A stretch of 45,088 nt of DNA. Source: DASQUK01 sp035697145. Lineage in GTDB: Bacteria; Actinomycetota; Acidimicrobiia; Acidimicrobiales; VFJN01. A model generated the notes under the pieces. That model searched no databases. It was not told the origin of the DNA and was given only the letters and a program-made list of their open reading frames with translations. The position numbers and the translations under genes are program-made. Below are positions 25,911 to 33,906 of this stretch, in pieces. The first letter of the stretch is position 1; each line of letters begins with the position of its first letter. The stretch lies in assembly GCA_035697145.1 (NCBI GenBank), contig DASSDL010000084.1, positions 1-45,088 on the forward strand. The letters are read 5' to 3'.

Positions 25911-28900
25911 TCAACCGGCTGTCGGTGCGCCGGACCGGACGATGGCGCCCTCGTCGGTACCGAGGTACGACGCCACCACCGCGGGGTGTTCCACGACCTC
26001 GGCCGGCGTGCCTTCGGCCACCAGCCGCCCGAGGTCCAGCGCGATCATGCGGTCGGAAATCGAGCTGAGCAGCGGTAGGTCGTGCTCGATCACCAGCAGG
26101 CTGGCGCCCAAGTCGTCACGAACCCGCCGCAGCATGGGCGCCAGCGCCTCGGCCTCCCGCTGGGCGATGCCGCTGGAGGGCTCGTCCAGCAACAGTACCG
26201 TCGGACCCTGTGCCAGCACGCAGGCGAGGTCGACGACCCGCCGCGTCCCGGTCGACAGCTCGCGCACGAACTTGTCGCGGTAAGCCCCCAGGGCCAGGAG
26301 CTCGATCAGCTCGTCGACCCGGGCGTGGACCCGCTCCTCGGAGTCGGCCACCGATGGCAGGTGCAGCGTGGCCGCCATCGGGTCCCGCACCTCGACGTGC
26401 TGCTCGAGCGCCACGGCGATGGCCTCGTGGACGGTGAGCCCGGGGAACAGCCGGCCGTCCTGGAACGACCGGCCCAGGCCCCGCCACGAGCGGACGTGCG
26501 TTGGGACATCGTGGAGGTCGACGAGCTCCCCGTCGACCCGGAGGCGGATGGTGCCCGCGTGGGCCGGCGTGTAGCCGGAGATGACGTCGAACAGCGTGGT
26601 CTTGCCGGCACCGTTGGGGCCGATGAATCCCAGGATCTCGCCCGGGCGCACGTCGAACGACACACCGTCGAGGGCTCGCACGCCCCCGAACCGGCGGGTC
26701 ACCTCGCGCACCTCGAGCACGGGTGGCCCACCCCGCACCGCCGAACGCGCCTCCGCCTCCTGCTCGGCGGCCTCCGCCGCCGGCCCGGCGGCCCGCAGGA
26801 ACACCGCGCGCAGCAGGTCGGGCCGATCCAACAGCTCGGCGGCGGGGCCCTCGAAGCGCACCTCGCCCTTCTCCATGAAATAGGCGCGCTCGGCGACGGT
26901 CAGCGCCACGTTGACCGACTGCTCGACCAGGATGACGGTCGTGCCCTGGTCCCGCAGCGACCGCACCATCTCCAGCAGTTGCGTTACCACCGACGGCGCC
27001 AGGCCCAGCGACAACTCGTCGATCATCAGCAGTCGCGGCTTGGAGATGAATGCCATCCCCAGGGTGAGCATCTGCTGCTGGCCGCCCGACAGGTTGCCGG
27101 CTACCTCGTGCAGGCGGTCGCGCAACATCGGAAACATGTCCAGCACGTGCTCGGTGTCGGCGGCCACGTCGCCGCCTCGCTTCCGCTGGGTCCATCCCGC
27201 CAACCGCAGGTTGTCGGCCACGCTGATCTGAGTGAACACGCCCTGGCCGCCCGGCACCACCGCCACGCCCCGGCCCGCCACCTCGTCGGGCGGCGTGTGG
27301 GTCATGTCCCGGCCGTCGAACACCACCGCGCCCCCGCTGGCCTGGACCAGCCCCGAGATCGCCTTGAGCAGGGTCGACTTGCCGGCCCCGTTGGTGCCCA
27401 GCAGGGCCACGATCTCGCCCTCGTCGACCTCCAGGTTCACACCGAACAGCACCTGCACATCGCCGTAGTGGACGTCGATGTCCCGGCAGAGCAGCAGCTT
27501 GACCTTGCCCTGCTTGCGCAGCAGCGCCACCTCCGACCGGGCGGCGGCCGAGCGCCACACCTGCTCGATGTCGCGCGCCACGAACGTGTGCCCGGAGGCG
27601 AGGACGAAGCCACCGATCAGGAAGATCGGGGCCGCTGCGATGAGCCCCCAGCGGATGCCGTAGGTGTCCGCCAGCTCGCCCACCACGGGCAGGATCAGCA
27701 GGCCGGGCAGGATCCACAGCGTGCCGACCGCGAAGCCGAAGGCCCGCACCTTGGCCGGGACCGCCAGCGACAGCACCGCGTAGATCCCGGGGATGAGCAG
27801 GAAGAACGAGCCCTCCACCGCGGCGTTGGCGGCGATGGCTACGCCGATGTTGGGCGCCGCGGCGAAGACGAGCAATCCCAGCGCCACGAAACACGCCACG
27901 TTGGCGAGGAAGCGCAGCACGAAGCCGGGACCCCGGGCCATCAGCCGGGTCACGATGCGGATCCCCACGATCAACCCGACCAACTGGGCGCCCCCCTGGA
28001 TGCCGGCCGCCACGAAGCCGCGGGCCCGCTCGTCGAGGTTGAACACCTCCTCGTAGTAGAGCCCGCCGAGGGTGAGCAGGCCGACGACGGCGACGGCGAG
28101 GAACGGCAAGGCGTAGAAGATGCGCCGCAGGCTCCGCACCTGCCAGACGATGCGGAACGACTCGGCCCAGGAGGGTGGCTCCTCCTCGGTGTTGGCCACC
28201 TCTTCCGACACACCCATGGCCCGCCGCTCGAACCGACCCCGCACCGGCTCGCGCAGCCGGAACGCGAGGACGACAAAGAAGGCGGTGACGGCCGAGAAGA
28301 TGATGAACGGCCACCGCCACCCGAAGGCGTAGGCGATGAGCCCCGCGGAAAACGGGCCGAGGAACTGGCCGAGCGCGTTCGCGTAGCGGTGCACCGAGTA
28401 GACCCGGGGGCGCACCGGGATGTCGTAGTAGTCGGCGAGCAGCGAGTTGTGTACCGGATCGTTGACGGCCCGGCCCAGACCGGAGCCGGTGCGGGCGATC
28501 CCCAGCGTCCACAGGTTGGTGGCCAGGCCGGTCAGGACCGAGAACCCACCCCACAGTGACGCACCACCGATGGCGATGGGGACCCGCCGGCGCCGGTCGG
28601 CGTAGAACCCGATGGGCAGCGCCAGGATGATCGCCGCCACCAGCGACAACGCCACGACCCACAGGATCCCGTTGGTGTCGAGCCCGAAGTGGTCGCGGAT
28701 CTCCGGCAGGAGCACGCCAAAGGCGGTGCGGTCCAACTCGTCCGCCATGTTGAGCCCGAACAACACCCCGAGCGGGAAGAGCGACGTGCCCCCCGTGGTC
28801 CGTCCCTTCCAGCGGAACCACCAGCCGTCGCGCTGCGCAGCCGCGGCGGCCGCGTCGGCGTCCGTGGACCCGTTCGGGCTGACCTGCGGTGCAAGCACGG

Positions 28901-28913
28901 GACCGTCGCTCAT
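25911..28913 (-). CDS. MFS transporter fused to LivF-like and LivG-like ATPases
   Basis: One uninterrupted 1000-residue frame in three parts. Residues about 40-445 form a 12-helix MFS transporter with the loop motif GFYADRRRR (102-110). Residues about 470-700 form a LivF-type ATPase: Walker A GTNGAGKST (506-514), signature LSGGQQQ (608-614), Walker B LLMIDE (628-633), and EQ in the H-loop place (664-665). Residues about 730-985 form a LivG-type ATPase: Walker A GPNGAGKTT (765-773), signature LSTGTRR (886-892), Walker B LLLDE (907-911), His944. LivF and LivG are normally separate proteins and neither is normally joined to an MFS carrier. The start overlaps the permease stop (ATGA). It probably powers the neighbouring LivH-LivM permease; the role of the MFS part is unknown. 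Confidence 0.92.
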   Translation of the reverse strand: MSDGPVLAPQVSPNGSTDADAAAAAAQRDGWWFRWKGRTTGGTSLFPLGVLFGLNMADELDRTAFGVLLPEIRDHFGLDTNGILWVVALSLVAAIILALPIGFYADRRRRVPIAIGGASLWGGFSVLTGLATNLWTLGIARTGSGLGRAVNDPVHNSLLADYYDIPVRPRVYSVHRYANALGQFLGPFSAGLIAYAFGWRWPFIIFSAVTAFFVVLAFRLREPVRGRFERRAMGVSEEVANTEEEPPSWAESFRIVWQVRSLRRIFYALPFLAVAVVGLLTLGGLYYEEVFNLDERARGFVAAGIQGGAQLVGLIVGIRIVTRLMARGPGFVLRFLANVACFVALGLLVFAAAPNIGVAIAANAAVEGSFFLLIPGIYAVLSLAVPAKVRAFGFAVGTLWILPGLLILPVVGELADTYGIRWGLIAAAPIFLIGGFVLASGHTFVARDIEQVWRSAAARSEVALLRKQGKVKLLLCRDIDVHYGDVQVLFGVNLEVDEGEIVALLGTNGAGKSTLLKAISGLVQASGGAVVFDGRDMTHTPPDEVAGRGVAVVPGGQGVFTQISVADNLRLAGWTQRKRGGDVAADTEHVLDMFPMLRDRLHEVAGNLSGGQQQMLTLGMAFISKPRLLMIDELSLGLAPSVVTQLLEMVRSLRDQGTTVILVEQSVNVALTVAERAYFMEKGEVRFEGPAAELLDRPDLLRAVFLRAAGPAAEAAEQEAEARSAVRGGPPVLEVREVTRRFGGVRALDGVSFDVRPGEILGFIGPNGAGKTTLFDVISGYTPAHAGTIRLRVDGELVDLHDVPTHVRSWRGLGRSFQDGRLFPGLTVHEAIAVALEQHVEVRDPMAATLHLPSVADSEERVHARVDELIELLALGAYRDKFVRELSTGTRRVVDLACVLAQGPTVLLLDEPSSGIAQREAEALAPMLRRVRDDLGASLLVIEHDLPLLSSISDRMIALDLGRLVAEGTPAEVVEHPAVVASYLGTDEGAIVRSGAPTAG

Positions 28914-31114
28914 GGTTGGAGCTCCGCCTCGCGCTCGTCCTCGCGTTCCTGCTCCGCCAGTTCCGCCTGCTCCGCCTTCTCACCGGCGGCCAGCAGCACC
29001 TCCTCGACCGGCGGCTCGTCGACGGTGGGCACCGCCGCCTCGTCGACCCGTACGTCGGCCACCAGGCTCGGCACGACCAGCCCTCGCCGCTGCGCCACTC
29101 GGCGCAGCGCGGCGTCGCGCACGTCCGCCATGACGCCGCCCAGGCCGCTGGGGAAGATCAGCAGCACGAGCAGGAGGCCCGCGCCCGTGGCTAGGAACTG
29201 CCACTGGTTGGGCAGGAAGAAGTCGACGCTGAAGACGTACGTGGCACCCAGCAACGCGCCCGGCAACGACCCCAGGCCGCCGATCACGACCATGGTGAAC
29301 AGCTCGAGGCTGCGCTGGGGGAGGTAGGGGTCGATGGACAGCCCGGTCTGCTGGTGCACGTACAGGGAACCGGCCACCGCCGCCAGGAATCCCGAGAACG
29401 CGAACGCCGCCAACTGCGTGCGGGTGGCGTTCACGCCGTAGGCGCGGGCGGCCCGCTCGTTCTCGCGGATGGCGATCAGGACCCGGCCGGTGCGCGACCG
29501 GCGCAGCCCGACCACCATGGCCAGCGCCAGCGCCAGCACCGCCAGCGAGGCGTAGAACATGGCCGTCTCGCTGGTCAGCTCGATCCCGAGGATCGTGCCC
29601 CGATCGATGCGCCGGCCCGGCAGCCAGTCGGGGAAGATCGTGCGGTTGAGCACGTACTGCGACACGAACAGGCCGAACGCCAGCGTGCTCACCGCCAGCG
29701 TCAATCCTCCCCGGCGCAGGGCCGGATAGCCCACGAACACGGCGGCCACGGCCCCCACGAGGCCGGCGACGACGCCGGCCAGCGCCAGGTCCCAGCCCCG
29801 GTGGTCGGTCAGCGCCCCGCCGACCGCCGCACCCACACCCACGAACGCCATGTGCCCCAAGCTCACCTGGCCGGCCCACCCGGTGAGCACCACCAGCGAC
29901 GCGGCCACGATGCCGAAGATGACGATGATGGTGGCGAGATTGATGCGGCTGGTCGACAGCCAGGCCGGCAGGGTGAGAACGAACAGCCCCAGCCCGACCG
30001 CCAGCAGCACCCGCGTCCCTACCACCTCGGGCAGCCGGCGCAGCTCCCGTGGGATCGGCCTGATCTCCCTCGTGGCCTGCCACGTGGCCGAGGCATCGAT
30101 GTCGACACGCGCGGTGGTGCGGCTGCGGCGCGTCAGTAGCAGCCCGGCGAGCACGATCCCGAACAGCACGGCGTCGTTGTAGGCGGGACGGTTGCCGGGC
30201 TGGAACGTCATGGCCTGGTCGACGATGCCGAGCCCAATGGCGGCGGCAGCGATGGTCGTGAACCGCTCGAACCGGCCGAACACCGCGGCCGCCAGGGCCT
30301 GCACGAGGAAGGTCGGTGGCAGGACCTCGCCGATCGGTAGGCCCACCGCCCCGGCCCGCAGGAACATGCCCAGGAACGCCAGCACCGACGCCACCACCCA
30401 CACCACGGTGTGCAGGCGCTTCACCGGGATGCCCAGCGTGAAGGCCCGATCGGCCCGCTCGGCGGACCCGACGATGGCGACGCCCACCCGCGAGCGCTGC
30501 AGGAACAGCGCCATCGCCAGCAGACACGCGGGCACCGCGATCATCGTGAGCACGTCGTTGGCGTTGAAGTTGGTGCCACCGATCTCGAAGTTGGCCTCGA
30601 AGGGCGGGGCCAGCCGGGTGCCGAACGACTGGTCGCCGAAGGCCCGCGGCAGGAACAGCCCGGCTCCGGCAAGCAGCTGCGCGAGGCCGATCGTGGCGAC
30701 GGTCAGCACCAAGCGGGGAGCGGAGAAGAACCGGCGGATGATGAGGGTCTCCACCAACACGCCCAACACCAGCGCCGCCGCCAGGCCGGCGACCAGCCCG
30801 ATCCAGTAGTTCCAGTTCCAGGCGACCACCAGCATCACCGCGAGCGTGGCCGGCACCGCCCCGAGGTCGCCCTGGGCGAAGTTGACGATCCGGTTGGCCC
30901 GGTAGATGAGCGCGATGCCCAGTGCGATGAGGGCGATCCGGCTCCCGAACAGCGCTCCGTTGACGACGACACCCAGTGGGGCGGGGAAGACGACCCGTTG
31001 CAACACGACCAGCGCCACCAGCGGCGCCAGGAACGCGAGCCGCCGTGCCACCTCGGCGAGCTCGAGGCGCCTGGCTGGTGGTTTGGTCGTGCTGTCGACG
31101 GCGGCGGTCGTCAT
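28910..31114 (-). CDS. Fused LivH-LivM-type ABC permease
   Basis: A 734-residue protein. The first half (to about residue 340) is LivH-like, with GIALIYRANRIVNFAQGDLGA, the hallmark of this permease. The second half (about 370-665) is LivM-like, with TGWAGQVSLGHMAFVGVGA and, near its end, AIRENERAARAYGVN and VVIGGLGSLPGALLGA. A highly acidic, helical tail of about 65 residues follows (EKAEQAELAEQEREDE). Both halves of the importer's membrane channel are thus one polypeptide. It starts 40 bases after the TetR gene and overlaps the MFS-ATPase gene by four bases, so it belongs to the same operon. Confidence 0.92.
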   Translation of the reverse strand: MTTAAVDSTTKPPARRLELAEVARRLAFLAPLVALVVLQRVVFPAPLGVVVNGALFGSRIALIALGIALIYRANRIVNFAQGDLGAVPATLAVMLVVAWNWNYWIGLVAGLAAALVLGVLVETLIIRRFFSAPRLVLTVATIGLAQLLAGAGLFLPRAFGDQSFGTRLAPPFEANFEIGGTNFNANDVLTMIAVPACLLAMALFLQRSRVGVAIVGSAERADRAFTLGIPVKRLHTVVWVVASVLAFLGMFLRAGAVGLPIGEVLPPTFLVQALAAAVFGRFERFTTIAAAAIGLGIVDQAMTFQPGNRPAYNDAVLFGIVLAGLLLTRRSRTTARVDIDASATWQATREIRPIPRELRRLPEVVGTRVLLAVGLGLFVLTLPAWLSTSRINLATIIVIFGIVAASLVVLTGWAGQVSLGHMAFVGVGAAVGGALTDHRGWDLALAGVVAGLVGAVAAVFVGYPALRRGGLTLAVSTLAFGLFVSQYVLNRTIFPDWLPGRRIDRGTILGIELTSETAMFYASLAVLALALAMVVGLRRSRTGRVLIAIRENERAARAYGVNATRTQLAAFAFSGFLAAVAGSLYVHQQTGLSIDPYLPQRSLELFTMVVIGGLGSLPGALLGATYVFSVDFFLPNQWQFLATGAGLLLVLLIFPSGLGGVMADVRDAALRRVAQRRGLVVPSLVADVRVDEAAVPTVDEPPVEEVLLAAGEKAEQAELAEQEREDEREAELQP

Positions 31115-31154
31115 CGCACTCCGCTTCAGGTGTCCGCTGATCCGCTGGGCCCGC

Positions 31155-31790
31155 TCACCCCACCTCCGAGGCGCCGCCCCACCCCTCGAGCAGGGCGAGC
31201 ACCGTGGTTCGCAGCTGTGTCTCGGCCTCGTCCGCCGACATCTTCTGGTAGCGGCGCATCACGTCCCACGAGGTGGACCCGATGGTCAGCGCCAGGGCCT
31301 GCCGCAGCCGGCCGCCATGTGCCCCCGCCGCCGCGATCTCGGCGGCGAACACGTTGTCGATCTCGGCGCGCCCTGCCCTGCGACCCGCCTCGAGGGCGCG
31401 TTGCAGGGCGGGCGAGAACGGCTCCTGTACCAACGCCGCCCGGCGGACACCGGCGCCGGCCTCGTAGATCGTGCGCCGGTTGGCCACCAGCGCCGCCACC
31501 CGGCGGTCGATCGGGCCCTCGGTCGGGACCCGTCGGGCCAGCGAGATCAGGTACTCGCCGTGGCGGACGGCGGCCGCGACCAGCAGCGACTCGACGTCAT
31601 CGAAGTGCACGTAGATCGACCGCAACGACACGCCCGCCTCGGCTGCGATCTCCCGGGCGGTGGGGCGCAGGTTGCCCTTTTCGTTGAGTGCGAGCAGGGC
31701 GTCCACCACGGCGATGCGGGTGCGGGCGGCCCGGCTGGCTCGACCATCGCCTCCCGGCGGCTCGGTCGATGTGACCGTCGTCTCAGCCAT
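31155..31790 (-). CDS. TetR-family regulator of the transporter operon
   Basis: A 211-residue TetR-type repressor. The DNA-binding helices read TAREIAAEAGVSLRSIYVHFDDVESLL (about residues 44-70). The C-terminal ligand domain is helical, with no recognisable ligand signature. It is the first gene of the leftward operon with the LivH-LivM permease, so it most likely senses the transported compound or a metabolite of it and controls its own operon. TACCGT lies 7 bases before the ATG, and repeated ACGTGTCA sites lie just upstream. Confidence 0.88.
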   Translation of the reverse strand: MAETTVTSTEPPGGDGRASRAARTRIAVVDALLALNEKGNLRPTAREIAAEAGVSLRSIYVHFDDVESLLVAAAVRHGEYLISLARRVPTEGPIDRRVAALVANRRTIYEAGAGVRRAALVQEPFSPALQRALEAGRRAGRAEIDNVFAAEIAAAGAHGGRLRQALALTIGSTSWDVMRRYQKMSADEAETQLRTTVLALLEGWGGASEVG

Positions 31791-31847
31791 CGGCCGGACG
31801 GTAGGGTTTTTTTCACGACCTGTGCAACACGTGTCATCAACGTGTCA
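31791..31847 (-). promoter_or_regulatory. Promoter and likely operator of the tetR-transporter operon
   Basis: On the minus strand TTGCAC, an 18-base spacer and TACCGT form a plausible promoter whose start would lie almost at the ATG. Just upstream, ACGTGTCA occurs twice in direct order (31829-31836 and 31840-31847, 11 bases apart, one helical turn). The first copy is part of the palindrome ACACGTGT at 31827-31834. This is a reasonable autoregulatory operator. The second copy overlaps the end of the esterase gene. Confidence 0.45.
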
Positions 31848-32981
31848 CGCGGCGTCGTCGGCGGTGGCGCCGGCCCGGGCGTGAGCGTCGAAGAAGTCGA
31901 GGATCGCATCGGTGGCGGGATACGCCTGGCCACCGGTGGCTTCGGGCTGGATGGCATTGCCGGGCCAATCGTGGGTGCCGCCGACGATCGTGTACAGCAC
32001 AACCTCGCTGCCGCCCGCACAGCCCGTGAGCGTGTCCGTCTCGACGCCCGCGGCCGGTTGGTCCTCGGTCGCCGGGCTCTCGCAACCGTAGGCATCGGCA
32101 TATAGCGCCAGCGTGTCGAGCACCGAGGGTATGCCCACGGGCCCTCCGCCCACCGAGCCCCCGTCGTAGGGCACGACGGGATCGGCGGTGCCGTGGAACG
32201 CGATCACCGACGGAGCCGCCTGCTCGACCGGGCAGGTCGTGGGGATGAACGCCGCCACCATCGCCACCGCCGCGAATAGGTACGGGGGCTTGCACTGCAG
32301 GAAGCCGGTGAATGCCGAGCCGGCCGAATGACCGGCCGCGTAGACGCGGTCGGCGTCGATGCACAACCGCTCGCTCAGGTCGGCGACGAGGGCGTCGACG
32401 AACCCTAAGTCGTCGGCCCGGGCCGGGTCGCCGAAGTAGTTCCAGTCGCGGGGATCGCCCAGCGCATCGGGGGTGACGACGATGTAGCCGCGTGCCGTGC
32501 CCTGCTCGGCCATCGCCGCGTAGGCGTTCAGGCCCTCCTTGCTGCTGGAGAAGCCATGGAAGCTGAACACCAGTGGGTGTGCGGTCGTGCCGTCGTAGTC
32601 GTCGGGGAGCGCCAGGAGGTAGGCCCGCTCCTCGTCACCGATGCTGAACGTCTGCGGGCCGTCCGTCGCCGGAGCCGGCCGCGCAGGATCGCAGTCGGCG
32701 GCCGGCGCTTCGTCGGTGGCGTCCGCGCCATCGGACCCGCCGGGGCTTCCGCCAGCGGCGCCGTCACCGCCGCTGCATGCCACGAGCACGAGCGCGGCAG
32801 CCAGCAGGGCGGCAACGATCACCCGCCGACCGCCAGGGACCCGAATGGAGGAGGCGGCGGCGTTCCCCCGGTCAGCGTTGGCTGTCTCCGCCGCCGCGCC
32901 TCCTCCGGTACCCTGGTAATACCCGGTGGCGCCGCCTTCTACCCTCACGGTCGTGGTTTGTCGGGTTCGCAAGACCGTCAC
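31845..32981 (-). CDS. Lipoprotein esterase, PHB-depolymerase/LpqC-like
   Basis: A secreted alpha/beta-hydrolase. The signal peptide ends in a lipobox, LVACSGG (Cys69 in this numbering), followed by a Gly/Ser/Asp linker. FSFHGFSSS gives the oxyanion region, GHSAGS the nucleophile Ser, HGTADPVVPY the Asp and GGTHDWPG the His. This order is that of the polyhydroxybutyrate-depolymerase/LpqC and feruloyl-esterase group. The start is uncertain: the GTG at 32981 gives a 53-residue, low-complexity stretch before the signal core, and this stretch coincides with a large inverted repeat. The true start may be near 32822, with the repeat forming the leader. It follows the IclR gene on the same strand. 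Confidence 0.82.
   Translation of the reverse strand: MTVLRTRQTTTVRVEGGATGYYQGTGGGAAAETANADRGNAAASSIRVPGGRRVIVAALLAAALVLVACSGGDGAAGGSPGGSDGADATDEAPAADCDPARPAPATDGPQTFSIGDEERAYLLALPDDYDGTTAHPLVFSFHGFSSSKEGLNAYAAMAEQGTARGYIVVTPDALGDPRDWNYFGDPARADDLGFVDALVADLSERLCIDADRVYAAGHSAGSAFTGFLQCKPPYLFAAVAMVAAFIPTTCPVEQAAPSVIAFHGTADPVVPYDGGSVGGGPVGIPSVLDTLALYADAYGCESPATEDQPAAGVETDTLTGCAGGSEVVLYTIVGGTHDWPGNAIQPEATGGQAYPATDAILDFFDAHARAGATADDAA
32833..32916 (-). repeat. Long nested inverted repeat, candidate structured leader
   Basis: CCAGGG (32833-32838) pairs with CCCTGG (32911-32916); GGAGGAGGC (32847-32855) with GCCTCCTCC (32898-32906); GGCGGCG (32856-32862) with CGCCGCC (32889-32895), leaving a 2-base bulge and a 26-base loop. 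This gives at least 22 base pairs in one axis. It lies between the IclR gene and the signal-peptide core of the esterase, where the translated product is low-complexity. Confidence 0.55.
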
Positions 32982-33011
32982 CTGGCCTCACCTGCCATCA
33001 CTGGCCCCCCT

Positions 33012-33806
33012 TTAGCTCGGCGACCTGAGCACGGGCCCGACGGCCTCGGTCGCCTCGACGACCTGGCCCGCGACTGTCACCAGTCGGTCGTTGGGCAACC
33101 GCATGGCCGGGCCCTGCACCGCCACCGCGGCGATCGCCCAGCCGCTACCGCCGAGCACGGGGGCGGCGACGGCCCGCACGCCGGGGTTGCGCTCCTCGTC
33201 ATTGAGCGCCCACCCCCGGGCGCGGGTGCGTTCGAGCTCGGCGACGAGCTGGTCCCGGCGGGTGATCGTGCGGTCGGTGAAGCGACTGAGCCGCGGCAGC
33301 TCGCTCACGGCGTCCGCCCCGGCTGGCTCAGGAGCTGCGAACGCCAACAGACACTTCCCCATTGCCGAGGTGTGGATCGGCACTCGGCTACCCGCCAGCT
33401 GATCGAACCGCAACGGCTGCCGCGACGGCACCGCCAGCACGACTAGAACTTCGGCGCCCGAGCGTATGCCCAGGTTCACCGACTCGCCGGTGGCCTCCGC
33501 CAACGACTCGAGCGCCGGCAGGGCCCGGGCGTAGCCGAGCTGATCCTCGGCCCGGCGACCCAGCACAACCAGCACGGGACCGAGCAGGTACCGCTCGCTG
33601 CGGGGATCCTGCATCAGCAGCCCACCGGCGCACAGAGCCCGCGTCAGGCGATGGGCGGTACTCACCGAGAGCCCTGTCGTCGCCGCGATCCCGCTCACCC
33701 CGAGGCTGCGGTCCGCCTGCTCGAAGCACCGCAGCACCGCCAGCGCCCGCTCCACCGACTGCGCGCCGGACCGCACCTCACGCCGTCCGTCCCCGGTGGC
33801 AGCCAC
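33012..33806 (-). CDS. IclR-family transcriptional regulator
   Basis: A 264-residue regulator from the GTG at 33806; the frame is open farther, but extension would cross the divergent promoter and the binding-protein gene. The winged helix is at the N-terminus: SVERALAVLRCFE, then VSGIAATTGLSVSTAHRLTRAL. The effector domain has the family motif with VPIHTSAMGKCLLAF and the later GWALNDEERNPGVRAVAAPV. IclR proteins sense small organic acids or aromatics. It is divergent from the sulfonate/nitrate-type importer genes, so it probably regulates them. Confidence 0.92.
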   Translation of the reverse strand: MAATGDGRREVRSGAQSVERALAVLRCFEQADRSLGVSGIAATTGLSVSTAHRLTRALCAGGLLMQDPRSERYLLGPVLVVLGRRAEDQLGYARALPALESLAEATGESVNLGIRSGAEVLVVLAVPSRQPLRFDQLAGSRVPIHTSAMGKCLLAFAAPEPAGADAVSELPRLSRFTDRTITRRDQLVAELERTRARGWALNDEERNPGVRAVAAPVLGGSGWAIAAVAVQGPAMRLPNDRLVTVAGQVVEATEAVGPVLRSPS

Positions 33807-33869
33807 GGCGGCATGATCGCACGCCCGCGTCGTTGGGGTCCCCGCCTTGCCGGCCACTCGCATCCCCGC

Positions 33870-33898
33870 TTGCGGGACGTGATCCTGGCATGTAGAAA
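33870..33898 (+). promoter_or_regulatory. Promoter of the SsuABC-type importer
   Basis: TTGCGG (33870-33875), a 17-base spacer and TAGAAA (33893-33898) form a good sigma-70-like promoter. The ATG at 33907 is only 8 bases from the -10 box, so the message probably begins at or next to the start codon. The remaining intergenic region to 33807 holds no other clear motif. Confidence 0.55.
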
Positions 33899-33906
33899 AT
33901 TCGACT

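Noticed and set aside
26082..28559. An 825-codon open frame antisense to the MFS-ATPase fusion
   Set aside because: It is a by-product of high GC. The opposite strand encodes complete MFS and ABC motifs, while this translation is His/Gly/Gln-rich without any domain.
26116..28983. A 955-codon frame on the same strand as the MFS-ATPase fusion, in another reading frame
   Set aside because: Its translation is Arg/Gly/Pro-rich and lacks Walker, signature or membrane patterns; the fusion frame has all of them.
32833..32981. A known riboswitch (cyclic di-AMP, cobalamin, SAM or glycine) before the esterase
   Set aside because: I compared remembered core motifs and found no matching order of conserved segments; only the strong stem is supported.
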